Shown here in pieces: positions 54,457 through 63,431 of a DNA stretch of 64,000 nucleotides. The notes under the pieces are model-generated. The model had not been told where the DNA came from. It ran no database searches and worked only from the letters and a program-made list of their open reading frames with translations. Positions within the stretch are counted from its first letter, which is position 1. Every line of letters begins with the position of its first letter. The position numbers were made by a program, and so were the translations under genes. Location: assembly GCF_000308455.1 (NCBI RefSeq), contig NZ_BAFP01000077.1:1-64000 (forward strand). Reading direction: 5' to 3'. The DNA is from Nocardia abscessus NBRC 100374. Lineage in GTDB: Bacteria; Actinomycetota; Actinomycetes; Mycobacteriales; Mycobacteriaceae.

Positions 54457-55104
54457 ATGAGCAAGAAACTTGTCGATGACGCGATCATCATCGTGGTCGA
54501 CATGATCAAAGATTTCCTCGAGCCTGGCAAGGAATGGGTGATCGACGCCGGGCGCGATATGTATCCCAAGACGAAGGAGCTCCTCGAGTTCGCCCGAGCG
54601 AATAAGGTGCCGATCGCCCATAGTGCGTCGCATTTCTCGGGTGGAGATCACGGCGGTGGGGACGACCGCCTCGACGACTACTGGCATCAGACGCGCAACA
54701 GTTGCATCCCGGGAACCTCGGGAGTCGAGGTTGTAGATGCGCTTCGCCCGGCGGCCTTCAGCGAATACGAGGTGTACATCCAGAAGTGGAAGTACAGCTC
54801 CTTCTATGGCTCGAAGCTCGACGTGGTTCTCAGTAATCCGCCGTTCCGGGGTCGAGACACGATCATCGTCACAGGAATGGCCACGAACTTCTGTTGCCTC
54901 ACTACCACGATTGATGCTTTCAATCGGGACTACAAGGTCATCTTTGTCGATGATCTGAACTGCACCTTCGACGGTATCGACGGCACGCCCGCCGAGACGA
55001 TGCATCGGGTCACGGTCGAGACACTGAAGCAGGGATACGCCGAGATTATCGACGCGGAGACCCTCATGGGCCGGTTGCGTGCGGACGTCGCCATTTCCGC
55101 GTAG
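54457..55104 (+). CDS. Isochorismatase-family cysteine hydrolase (probable amidase)
   Basis: A 215-residue cysteine hydrolase. The triad is Asp in IIIVVDMIKDFLEPG, Lys in VYIQKWKYSSFYG and Cys in MATNFCCLTTTIDAF. NKVPIAHSASHFSGGDHGGG is an unusually His/Gly-rich loop after the first strand. It is only distantly related to the copy at 11582. It has its own operator shared with a LuxR regulator gene. Amide or carbamoyl-amine hydrolysis would fit the amine-catabolism setting (inference). Confidence 0.87.
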   Translation: MSKKLVDDAIIIVVDMIKDFLEPGKEWVIDAGRDMYPKTKELLEFARANKVPIAHSASHFSGGDHGGGDDRLDDYWHQTRNSCIPGTSGVEVVDALRPAAFSEYEVYIQKWKYSSFYGSKLDVVLSNPPFRGRDTIIVTGMATNFCCLTTTIDAFNRDYKVIFVDDLNCTFDGIDGTPAETMHRVTVETLKQGYAEIIDAETLMGRLRADVAISA

Positions 55105-55161
55105 GAAACGTCGCCGGCCCGTCAAGTGCGACCGAACCGGCGAACCCTGGCACCAGTTACT

Positions 55162-55194
55162 CGCGGCGCCGCTGGCTTGGCTGGTGGCGCCGCG
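55162..55194. terminator. Strong stem-loop after the isochorismatase-type gene
   Basis: CGCGGCGCC, 15-base loop, GGCGCCGCG: a perfect 9-bp GC stem 58 bp after the stop at 55104. No T-run follows, as is common for actinobacterial hairpins, so terminator function is tentative. Confidence 0.5.
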
Positions 55195-55268
55195 ATCAGG
55201 GTGACAGTCGCGACGCAAGTGAGGAACGGCAGGAATGAAATGGTTGGTGTACGGGAGGGTGAAGTCAA

Positions 55269-56792
55269 ATGACGCGCACGATCGGTGATATTGCTCCGAT
55301 AGCCGCGCGGCGATTCGGAGCCCGCGCCGCGTTCGTTATCGAGGGTCGGACCGTGTCGTTCGTCGACCTGGAGCGGGAGTCGAATCGTGTGGCGAACGGA
55401 CTCACGAGCACCGGCGTCGCAGCGGGCGATCGAGTTGTGCTGTACGGACACAACTGTGTCGAATGGATCTTCGCCTACTACGGGATCGCGAAGACCGGTG
55501 CCACCGTGATACCCGCGAACGTCATGCTGACCCCCGAGGAGGTCAACTTCATCACCGAGGATGCCGGCGCGCGAGTTGTCGTTGCGTCGGCCGATCGAGG
55601 CCGGGCGCTGCTCGAGGCACGAGCAGACCAGACTGCGCAGGTCGTCGTGTGGGGCGACTCGAGCACCGGCACGGTAGCGTTCTCGGACTGGCTCACGTGC
55701 GGCCGCCCCGATTTCGCTCCTGCGGCGCGGGAGCCCAGCGATCTCGCCGCGATCTGCTACACGTCGGGGACGACGGGTCGCCCCAAGGGAGCGATGCAGA
55801 GTCATCGTTCGGTGATCGGCGCCGCGACTGGGACGGCGACGATGGGAGCGAGGGGTCCGCATGACCGGATCGTGAGCGCTCTGCCGCTGCCGCACGTCTA
55901 TGGATCATGCGTGTTGAACGCCTCGGTGATGGCCGGCTCGTGCTTGATCATGATTCCCCGCTTCAATGAGGTGGCGGTTCTGAGCGCTATCAGCGAGCAG
56001 GCCGCCACACTGATGGATGGTGTTCCGACCGCCTACTACTATCTGCTGGCGCACCCCGACTTCGACAAGTACAACCTGTCGAGCCTGAAGCGCTGCTGGG
56101 TCGGTGGCCAGACCCTACCGGCGGCCAAGTCGGTCGAGTTCACAGAGCGAACGGGCTGCCCCGTGCATGAGGTCTGGGGTATGACCGAACTGGCGGGTGT
56201 CAGCAGCGCCAATCCCGTGGTCGGCCCCAACAAGCCCGGGACCATCGGCATCCCTTTCCCCGGCAACGCAATGCGGATCGTCGACCCAAACGATGCGAGC
56301 AGAGAGATGCCCGTGGGGGAGCGCGGCGAGCTGATGTTCCAGGGGCCGCTCGTGATGCAGGGCTACTACGGCAACCCGGCTGCGACGACGGACACCATCG
56401 AACCGGACGGCTGGCTCCACACCGGCGATATCGCGACGATGGACGAGGACGGGTACTTCACCATCGTCGACCGCAAGAAGGACATGATCCTGACTGCTGG
56501 TTTCAACGTCTATCCCGCGGAGATCGAACGCGTACTGTGCATGCATCCCGCGGTCGCTCTCGCGGCCGTGGCGGCCGTACCCGACGCGATGAAGGGCGAA
56601 TTGGCAAAGGCCTATGTCGTAGTGAAACCCGGCGCGGAGGTTAGCCGGGAGGCACTCATCGCGCACTGCCGCGCCCAACTGGCCGCATACAAGGTCCCGC
56701 GCGCGATGCAGTTCGTATCTCAGTTGCCTGTCACCTCGTCCGGGAAGATCATGCGCCGTCGGCTCGGCGACTATGACGACGGCAGCCGCTGA
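55269..56792 (+). CDS. AMP-forming acyl-CoA synthetase
   Basis: A 507-residue adenylating CoA ligase. The phosphate-binding loop is CYTSGTTGRPKGAMQSH, A5 is VWGMTELAGV, A7 WLHTGDIATMDEDGY, the hinge VDRKKDMILTAGFNVYPAEI and the catalytic Lys SSGKIMRRRLGDY. It activates a carboxylic acid, probably an aryl or branched one. It lies on the same strand between the isochorismatase-type gene and the TIGR03084 gene. Not closely similar to the ligase at 19432. Confidence 0.92.
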   Translation: MTRTIGDIAPIAARRFGARAAFVIEGRTVSFVDLERESNRVANGLTSTGVAAGDRVVLYGHNCVEWIFAYYGIAKTGATVIPANVMLTPEEVNFITEDAGARVVVASADRGRALLEARADQTAQVVVWGDSSTGTVAFSDWLTCGRPDFAPAAREPSDLAAICYTSGTTGRPKGAMQSHRSVIGAATGTATMGARGPHDRIVSALPLPHVYGSCVLNASVMAGSCLIMIPRFNEVAVLSAISEQAATLMDGVPTAYYYLLAHPDFDKYNLSSLKRCWVGGQTLPAAKSVEFTERTGCPVHEVWGMTELAGVSSANPVVGPNKPGTIGIPFPGNAMRIVDPNDASREMPVGERGELMFQGPLVMQGYYGNPAATTDTIEPDGWLHTGDIATMDEDGYFTIVDRKKDMILTAGFNVYPAEIERVLCMHPAVALAAVAAVPDAMKGELAKAYVVVKPGAEVSREALIAHCRAQLAAYKVPRAMQFVSQLPVTSSGKIMRRRLGDYDDGSR

Positions 56793-57071
56793 GAGCCTGT
56801 CGACGGATGGAGGGGGCAGGGGATCAGCGTGTCGCCTGCGACTCCTGCCCTCACCACACCAATAGAGTCCCGACGCGACGGAGAGGACTCCATTCGTCAA
56901 TCAACCGATATTCATTCCGGCAGTCGGTCAACGGGGCCATAGGCGGGCCGGCATTCCCGCCGGCGGCGGTGATGGGCACCGCGAGGCGACTGCCGGCCAA
57001 ATGCCGTATGCCGCTGGCCGATGTGGATCGCTACGTCGACCATGTCAATCTGCGTTCGTATAGGAGCCCTA

Positions 57072-57869
57072 GTGAGCAAGCTCGACGAAGTCCTCGCTGA
57101 TCTGGAGGTCGAAGGCGAGCAGTTGGAGTCACTGGTAGCGCGTCTCTCGGACCAGCAGTGGCATATGCCGACGCCAGCCGAGGGGTGGACGATAGCGCAC
57201 CAGATCGCCCATCTGGCATGGACCGACGAGGCGGCCGTCATGGCCGCAACAAACCAGCGGGGCTGGAACGAGTTGGTTTTGCGAGCGGATGGAGACCTCA
57301 GCACGCTGGTCGACGCCGGGGCCTCGACCGGTGCGAAGACCTCGCGGACCGAACTGCTGGCTCGGTGGCGCACAACCAGAATGCTGCTCGCGAAGACACT
57401 CCGTGCCCAGCCGGAAAGCCGGAGGCTACCCTGGTTCGGCCAGCCGATGAGCCTGACCTCGATGGCAACCGCCCGCCTCATGGAAACGTGGGCGCACGGT
57501 CTCGACGTCGCCGAAGCCATGAGCCTTGCTCCCATGCCGACCGACCGCGTGCGGCATATCGTGCATCTCGGCGTCCGGGCTCGTGCCTTCGCGTTCCAGG
57601 CCAACGGCCTTGCGGTCCCTGAGGGCGACGTGTTCGTTTCTCTCCGACTGCCCTCCGGCAACGTATGGGAGCACGGCTCTCCCTGCGCGGACAACACTGT
57701 CCGCGGCTCAGCCTACGACTTCGCGTTGCGGGTCACGCAGCGCCGCCATCGCAGCGATCTGGACCTCGCCGCAACGGGCCCCGTCGCGAACAACTGGCTT
57801 GACATCGCGCAGGCGTTCGCCGGGCCACCCGGTAAAGGGCGACCGCCGATGGTTCAGGAACTGTTATGA
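57072..57869 (+). CDS. TIGR03084-family DinB/mycothiol-dependent protein
   Basis: A 265-residue protein of the mycothiol-maleylpyruvate-isomerase/DinB superfamily. The metal-binding His pattern is seen in WTIAHQIAHLAWTDEAAV and ARLMETWAHGLDVAEAM. A C-terminal domain (RLPSGNVWEHGSPCADNTV) is characteristic of the TIGR03084 group. The GTG at 57072 is chosen as start. These proteins often lie beside acyl-CoA ligase genes, as here. The reaction is unknown; a mycothiol- or metal-dependent step on an acyl-CoA product is possible. Confidence 0.85.
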   Translation: MSKLDEVLADLEVEGEQLESLVARLSDQQWHMPTPAEGWTIAHQIAHLAWTDEAAVMAATNQRGWNELVLRADGDLSTLVDAGASTGAKTSRTELLARWRTTRMLLAKTLRAQPESRRLPWFGQPMSLTSMATARLMETWAHGLDVAEAMSLAPMPTDRVRHIVHLGVRARAFAFQANGLAVPEGDVFVSLRLPSGNVWEHGSPCADNTVRGSAYDFALRVTQRRHRSDLDLAATGPVANNWLDIAQAFAGPPGKGRPPMVQELL

Positions 57870-58369
57870 CCGTCTACCCGTCCCGCCTCACGGCGAATGT
57901 GCCGACTCGAATCGCCAACCAAGGTATTCGGGTGTGTCCATCGCATAGGCGGAAACCTCCACCGAGCGTCTGGCCCCGCACAGATCAGTTCCGCAACGAC
58001 TGAGCTGACGACCGCGACCAGGCCGGCGGCGCCGAGTGACCCGCCCGCCGTCCAGCACGGCGGGCGACACGAGGTTGCCGCCTCCGGTTGCTGACCAAAT
58101 CTTCATTGATGTATGGGCGAGCAAATCGGTCATTGGTCAAACGACCGAGAGGGGTCGAATCAGCGGGTTACAGGAGTTCTGACCGGCCGCTGGTGATGGC
58201 GGTTGTGCCACCACCGCTGCACCCGGCTGGTATTCGCGGCCAATGGCTTGGCCTGCGCGGCGCCGTGCCGCCCATATGCCGGCGACAGCGCTTTCCTATT
58301 CGAGCGCCAGCCGGAAACGTCGTGGGCGCGGACGTGTAGCACCGCTGCAATGAACACTAGGATCGCGGT
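57870..58369. other. 500-bp gap, no gene
   Basis: Translations on both strands are rich in Arg, Pro and Gly and contain stops. No operator or terminator was recognised. Confidence 0.4.
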
Positions 58370-58551
58370 ATGAGTGCCCTGCCCGAACACCGTGATACCG
58401 GCGATCCCGCCCCGGTGCGGCGCGAGGTATCGCCCGATGCGCCGGCCGGGATCGAGCTCGAGAAGGTGATCGGGCGGCAGGTGCGGGCGTTGCGGCTGAC
58501 CAGTGGCTTGTCGGTGGGGGATATGGCGGCGAAGGTGGGGATTTCGAAGGT
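58370..58551 (+). pseudogene. XRE-cupin regulator, N-terminal stump
   Basis: Starts MSALPEHRDTGDPAPVRREV and continues GIELEKVIGRQVRALRLTSG and MAAKVGISK, matching the regulator at 47853 through the first half of its HTH. It then stops matching exactly where the end of a truncated glutamine-synthetase-like gene begins on the other strand. The cupin domain and recognition helix are gone. The two copies are diverged, so this is a remnant of a separate paralogous locus, not a recent duplicate. Confidence 0.82.
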
Positions 58552-59240
58552 TCAGAAGGCGGTCAGGTAGTGCTCGATCTCCCAGTCGGAGACCGTGTTG
58601 TGCCAGGCGAAGAACTCCTCGCGTTTGCGCTCGGTGAAGTAGGCGGCCACACCGGGACCGCCTATATCGAGGGCTGCGGTCAGCACCGGATCGGATTCCA
58701 GTGCGTCCATGGCGTGGACCAGGGTCATCGGGAGCATGTCGCCGCGGTGTTCACCCGGTGCACCGGGATCCAGTTCCCGGTCGATGCCGTCGAGACCCGC
58801 CGCTACCGCGGCGGCCATGGCCAGATACGGGTTGGCCGAGCCATCCGCGCCGCGCAGTTCGACGCGATTGGAATCCGGGACGCGCAAGTAGTGGGTGCGG
58901 TCGCTGCCGCCATAGGTGGCGTGGCGCGGCGACCAGGTCGCCCCGCTGGACGTGCTGGTCGCACCGATTCGCTTGTAGGAGTTGACCGTCGGCGCGATGA
59001 CCCCGTGCAGCGCACACGCGTGGTCCAGCAGACCGGCGAGGAATCCGTAAGCTGTCGACGACAGCCCGAGTCCACGCGGATCACCCGCGTCGGGGAAGAG
59101 CGGCCGATCACCGGCCCACAGTGACAGGTGCATGTGCATGCCCGACCGGTGCGGTCGGTGAACGGCTTGGGCATGAAAGTCGCCTTCATGCCGCGCTTCT
59201 CGGCGATCACCGACAGCAGGTAGCGAGCGGTCGTGGGCGG
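58552..59240 (-). pseudogene. GmaS/GlnT-type synthetase, C-terminal half
   Basis: Reads TARYLLSVIAEKRG and ATFMPKPFTDRTG, then after a frameshift near 59142 SGMHMHLSLWAGDRPLFPDA, APTVNSYKRIGATSTSSGAT, VPDSNRVELRGADGSANPYL and ends WHNTVSDWEIEHYLTAF, closely matching the 3' half of the intact gene at 39968. The N-terminal half, with the first metal Glu, is missing. A second gmaS-like operon once existed here. Confidence 0.85.
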
Positions 59241-59299
59241 CATACGGCGGCTTCGCCCAAGCCGGACTGCGGCACAGCCCTCGGTGAACGCTGCGACTA

Positions 59300-59530
59300 C
59301 AGGCCCGCATGCGAGGGTTGGGTTCGTCTCGGCCGTCGGCGATGCCATGTATCGCTTTCGCAGCATATTGCCGGACCGCGTCTTTGGTAATCCTGGCACG
59401 ACATGCACTGTCCTCAGCGCGGCCACCGCGCCGATCTGTTCCCGTACCGCTTGTACCAGTTCGGCCTGAACCTGGTCGGGGGTTGATTTCGGCACCGGCC
59501 CCGAGGACGACCAGTCCACGCGGCACCTGC
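59300..59530 (-). pseudogene. Acyl-CoA synthetase (Acs/PrpE-like) C-terminal scrap
   Basis: The frame holds VQAELVQAVREQIGAVAALR then VHVVPGLPKTRSGNMLRKR, the C-terminal domain of acetyl/propionyl-CoA synthetases. The catalytic Lys of TRSGK is replaced by Asn, and other-frame pieces (PRGLVVLGAGAEINP, AIHGIADGRDEPN) show further indels. It runs into the synthetase fragment in the same orientation. Confidence 0.7.
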
Positions 59531-59539
59531 CTTCGAGTC

Positions 59540-59707
59540 TGTGGAAGCTGCTCTCGAGAAGGGGTCCGTGTAGGCGTTGACGGTCGGGTTGGCCTCTTCA
59601 GAGCACTTGATCACTGTCTCCGTAAGGTCCACCGGCGACAGTTCTCGGGTCTTGATACGCCTGATCGCCGCGGTAGCGGTGATGTAACCAGAAGCTGGTA
59701 GCCGCAC
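59540..59707 (-). pseudogene. Amidase (GatA-like) N-terminal scrap
   Basis: Starts MRLPASGYITATAAIRRIKT and continues RELSPVDLTETVIKCSEEAN and NAYTDPF, the typical N-terminus of amidase-signature enzymes. It then breaks into the acyl-CoA synthetase scrap. The catalytic Ser-Ser-Lys region is absent. Confidence 0.65.
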
Positions 59708-59809
59708 TCATTGAACACCTCGTCTGTTCGCTGGTGGGCATCTAGCATGCCCTCGAAACGCCCAGTGACGCTCTCCAAACAGCTTGGTACCGCTTTACCA
59801 CGGTGGACA

Positions 59810-60240
59810 ATACGTCAGCTGACCGATTCAGAAGAGGTCGGTGCCAGCAGTGAAATCCCTCCACAGGAGAGTGCAGTGGGGCGTTGGGATATCGCCCACA
59901 GATTGCTGGTGGCCCACGCGGCGCGCCGGTCGCATGGGCAGCCGTAGCCGCGACCAGGACGATCGCATCGGTGGGGATGAGCCGGTGAGCGACGGGCTCG
60001 TCGACGAGAGTGCGGCTGCCGTGCCTGGGCGATTTCCCCAGCCCCCGGATCGCATCGCCTTCCCCATTCCAGAAGTTGTCCACCGTGCGGAAGCGACTCA
60101 GGGGCGGGTCGTGGGCAGGGATAGGGGTCTCGCGCCCCTGTATATGGAGTTCGGGACCCGTACGGCGCGAAGTCCAGCCGCTGGAATATGCGCATTCGGC
60201 AGGAGACGGCGGGTATGCTGTTATACGTCAGTTGACGTAT
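59810..60240. promoter_or_regulatory. Operator copies 2 and 3 near the LuxR gene
   Basis: ATACGTCAGTTGACGTAT at 60223-60240 has 8-bp inverted arms, and 18 bases overlapping its right part are identical to the site at 54372. ATACGTCAGCTGACCGAT at 59810-59827 is a weaker relative. The stretch between them has no gene. Copy 3 ends 94 bp before the LuxR start at 60335. Confidence 0.62.
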
Positions 60241-60334
60241 GGCGAGGCCGCGGATCGCGCGTACAATTCTCCCCACAACCGACGGAGTGGACTGCTGGCC
60301 GGGGGCAGCTCGAAATAGAAGCCTGGTGATCGCC

Positions 60335-61342
60335 ATGGGCATGGAAACCATCCTGGAGCGCCTGGATACCCCCGCCACGGCGGCCGACGCGAGAGACGAA
60401 GCCACGGCCCTCGCGGAGGAGGCGTCGACCATCCTCCGCGGGCTGGTGCCCAGTGCGGCGTACGCACTGTGCGCCTGGGACCCTACGACGTCATCCCATG
60501 TTCACCGTGCCCTGGCCGCTGACGGCTATCCCGAACTCACCCTCGCGCACATCAACGATGCGTATGTCAGGGACAACCCCGGCTTCCACCTGATCCATAG
60601 ACTCTCGCGTGCACTGCGATGGCGCGACATGGCCCGAGAGTGGGACTTGGACTTCTCGAGGACCCAGACCGCGGAGGAATTCCTCGCCCCCAGTGGCTTT
60701 CACGAGGGGACCACCATCTGTCTGCGTCTCCGCGACGGGCGATACACGGGTTCCTTGCATATGAGTTGGTCTCGCCCCGGCGAGGCGACCGACGACCGGC
60801 GGGACACCATCGAGCGGTTCCAGCCCATCCTCGCCCTTGTCTGCGACACGCTCCGGGCACCGCAAGTCCTGGCGGAAGTGCTGGCACCCGACGTCCACGC
60901 TGTCGTCGTGTCAGCGCACGGGACCGCGACGAAGCTTCCCGGACGAGCCAGCGGCCCCGAACTCGCCGAGGGAACCGAGCTGCGGAGGGTGTTGGCCAAG
61001 TCGCACGGACGGCACAATCGCCGCCGTTTCCTCTGGCGCGACCCGATCGGATTGTGTCACCGGATCGAAGTGATCCCGTGCCGCGGGGGTTTATCACTGA
61101 TCACGGAACAGACTGTTCCGTCGCCCTACTGTTTGACAGCGCGCGAGCTGGAGATCCTTCACCTCGTCGCATCCGGCCTCTCGAACCCTGAGATCGGGAA
61201 GCGGCTCTACGTGAGTCCGCGGACTGTTTCGACGCACGTGGAGCACCTTCTCGGCAAGCTCGGCTGTGCCTCCAGAGCACAACTCGCGGCGATGGCGGTC
61301 AACGAAGGCCTGCTGTTGGGAGAGCAACCCGGCATTGCCTGA
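60335..61342 (+). CDS. LuxR-family transcriptional regulator
   Basis: A 335-residue regulator. The N-terminal sensor domain (about residues 1-250) has ALRWRDMAREWDLDFSRTQT and APSGFHEGTTICLRLRDGRY, shared in pattern with the LuxR protein at 61891. The C-terminal LuxR HTH is LTARELEILHLVASGLSNPE followed by IGKRLYVSPRTVSTHVEHLL. The start may be ATG 60335, ATG 60341 or GTG 60326. The palindrome just upstream, repeated before the isochorismatase-type gene at 54457, suggests autoregulation and control of that gene. Confidence 0.88.
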   Translation: MGMETILERLDTPATAADARDEATALAEEASTILRGLVPSAAYALCAWDPTTSSHVHRALAADGYPELTLAHINDAYVRDNPGFHLIHRLSRALRWRDMAREWDLDFSRTQTAEEFLAPSGFHEGTTICLRLRDGRYTGSLHMSWSRPGEATDDRRDTIERFQPILALVCDTLRAPQVLAEVLAPDVHAVVVSAHGTATKLPGRASGPELAEGTELRRVLAKSHGRHNRRRFLWRDPIGLCHRIEVIPCRGGLSLITEQTVPSPYCLTARELEILHLVASGLSNPEIGKRLYVSPRTVSTHVEHLLGKLGCASRAQLAAMAVNEGLLLGEQPGIA

Positions 61343-61890
61343 ACGCCGACCACCCGCGGCACGCACACTGGTCGGAAACGGCGCAGCATCCTCGGGTCGC
61401 CACTGGCTTGCGCTGGTTCGTACATTCGCAGCCGTCGACGAGGCGATGCGAAAATCGGGTGGTGCAGGTGTCGCCGGAGGCGGACAGATCCCGACGGCGA
61501 TCGCTTGGGGTAGGCCAATTCGAGCCGCGCCGCGCCGTGTTTGTCGGCCAGAGAGCATGCCCTGGGCAGCCCAAAGGTGCATCCTCGGAAAGCAACTTCG
61601 ACAACAACCGGGATTTCACAGGCTCGGCGCCTGGTGCGCAACTCCCGCTGCCGACATCATGAACACGCGCGTTGGTCCTGACTGAATACGTACGGGGCGC
61701 CGATGATCAGGCGCGATGTCGCTGCTGTCCGGGTGGATACCTTGCGCAGTGAGGATTTTGTCGGTGAGCCACTCCTGGGTTTCGTCGCCAAGGGACACCA
61801 ATTCTTCGACGTATTGCCGAATCCTCAGTCAGCGGATCGCGGTTGTGATTGCTCGAATCACAGCAGTCCGCTGGCTCGGACATCGGGGCC
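61343..61890. other. Gap between convergent LuxR genes, possible small relic
   Basis: About 550 bp. On the minus strand around 61800-61700 a frame reads LRIRQYVEELVSLGDETQEW then LTDKILTAQGIHPDSSD, which looks protein-like and helical but has a stop just upstream and no start. No family is recognised. Confidence 0.35.
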
Positions 61891-62871
61891 TCAGCGTGCA
61901 ATCCGGTCTGTGAATTCCCAACTGCGGAGGCCCACTTCGGCACACCTTACGGCGGCGGTGGCGCGGTTGGAAACGCCCAGTTTGGCCATGATGTTTTCGA
62001 CGTGACGAGAGGCGGTCTTCGTTGAGATGCGGAGGGTTTCCGCGATCTGGGCGTTGGTCAAACCTTCGATGAGCAGCGTAGAGATATCCAGTTCCCTAGC
62101 AGTCAAGCGGGCAGGCACTTCCTCAGCGCGCACATCGAGCACAACGTGATCTCCTCTGCGACAGGACCGGACCACGAACGTCGAGCCCTGCCAATGGAGA
62201 TACGCACGGTCGGGAATGCTCATCAGCGACCTGGGAAGCGAAACCGAGATCACTTCGTCGAGGAGTTCCTTCGTGGGCTCCGCTGATGACGGGTGAAACC
62301 ACAGTTTGCGGGTCGGGTCGACCACGACCCGCAGTGCATCCTCGTCTTCGGTCGAGTGCGTATCGCTCGTCGACCACCAGTCGATGAGTGTTCCGAGAAG
62401 CGTTTGCGAGGCCGACAGCAATTGCATCGCCTCGTCTGGCGGCTGGTTACGGTCCGTGGTGCTTGTATGTAGGGCACCGGTGTATCGGCCGTCTTGGTTG
62501 TACAGGCAGACCGTGACACCTTCGTTGAATCCGGAGGGCCTGAAGACATGTTCGGCGGAGAACATCGACTCGTAGCGGAACGGCATGTCTTTCCACCGCA
62601 ACGGTCTCCGATCCACGGTCCGCATATGCCGATACACTTCGTCGTGCTCCACGAACCAGGTGTTGAGGTGGTGCAGAACAGCTTTCGGATATTCCAGGTT
62701 GATGACCGTGTCGTGCTGCCCAGTCACTGGATTGAACTGAGACAGCGCAATGGTGTCGCCGTGTGACGCTGACCGGAAGATGTGCGCGACCTCCCGATGG
62801 AGATCGGCGCTGGGCCTGCGGTCGGCGAGTTTTACCCCAATCGCGGCGAGTGCATCGAATGCGGTGACCAT
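61891..62871 (-). CDS. dmfR: LuxR-family regulator divergent from dimethylformamidase (DmfR-like)
   Basis: A 326-residue regulator. The sensor part includes HMRTVDRRPLRWKDMPFRYE and FRPSGFNEGVTVCLYNQDGR. The C-terminal HTH is LTARELDISTLLIEGLTNAQ then IAETLRISTKTASRHVENIM. ATG 62871 follows AGGAGAAGG. It is divergent from dmfA1 with a 170-bp gap. In known dimethylformamide degraders a LuxR-type activator adjoins the dimethylformamidase genes, so the symbol is assigned by context and family; the ligand is not known from sequence. Confidence 0.85.
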   Translation of the reverse strand: MVTAFDALAAIGVKLADRRPSADLHREVAHIFRSASHGDTIALSQFNPVTGQHDTVINLEYPKAVLHHLNTWFVEHDEVYRHMRTVDRRPLRWKDMPFRYESMFSAEHVFRPSGFNEGVTVCLYNQDGRYTGALHTSTTDRNQPPDEAMQLLSASQTLLGTLIDWWSTSDTHSTEDEDALRVVVDPTRKLWFHPSSAEPTKELLDEVISVSLPRSLMSIPDRAYLHWQGSTFVVRSCRRGDHVVLDVRAEEVPARLTARELDISTLLIEGLTNAQIAETLRISTKTASRHVENIMAKLGVSNRATAAVRCAEVGLRSWEFTDRIAR

Positions 62872-63041
62872 TCGCCTTCTCCTCTCGGGCCGGGGCCAAG
62901 GCCCGGCAGGTTTGTACCACACGATACCGCCTTTGTAAATGGGTTCATGCCCAATGTTCGATGACTCGTGCAGCAATAGCATCCCCGATCACGCCGATTC
63001 GGATCGGATCGGCTACCAGCCCACAGGATCTGGAGAACAAG

Positions 63042-63428
63042 ATGATCTTGCCTACTTTGACCCAGCAGTACGAGAGAGAGGCTGTCGCCTTTCGGCAGGC
63101 CGAAGACTACATCCTCGACAACGAGATCCGACCGCGCATTACCAATGCGATCATCGAGGAACATCGCCGGCTACCCGTAGGGAAGCATTCGGACGATCTC
63201 GAACGCGTCCTGATCTACCTCCGCAAACACCATTTGAGCATGGTCGGCAAATATATCCTCGTTTGCACCATCCCACACCAGGAGTGGCGCATCGCCGAGA
63301 TTACCGGCGAGCCACATCAGCCACCGCGTCTGCTCGATGACACATATTCTGATCGTTTCGAGGCCGAGCACGGACTCTTCGTCAAGAGGCTGCGCGACAA
63401 CGGCCTGCTCAATGAAATCGAGGCATGA
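63042..63428 (+). CDS. dmfA1: N,N-dimethylformamidase small (alpha) subunit
   Basis: A 128-residue protein, close to the usual length of the small subunit. The family pattern is in HSDDLERVLIYLRKHHLSMV, GKYILVCTIPHQEWRIAEIT and LLDDTYSDRFEAEHGLFVKR (compare the GKY-x-E-W-x-x-x-R-I-A-E-I pattern of known subunits). ATG 63042 follows GGAG. It is four bases ahead of the large subunit gene. With that subunit it hydrolyses dimethylformamide to dimethylamine and formate. Confidence 0.83.
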   Translation: MILPTLTQQYEREAVAFRQAEDYILDNEIRPRITNAIIEEHRRLPVGKHSDDLERVLIYLRKHHLSMVGKYILVCTIPHQEWRIAEITGEPHQPPRLLDDTYSDRFEAEHGLFVKRLRDNGLLNEIEA

Positions 63429-63431
63429 CCG

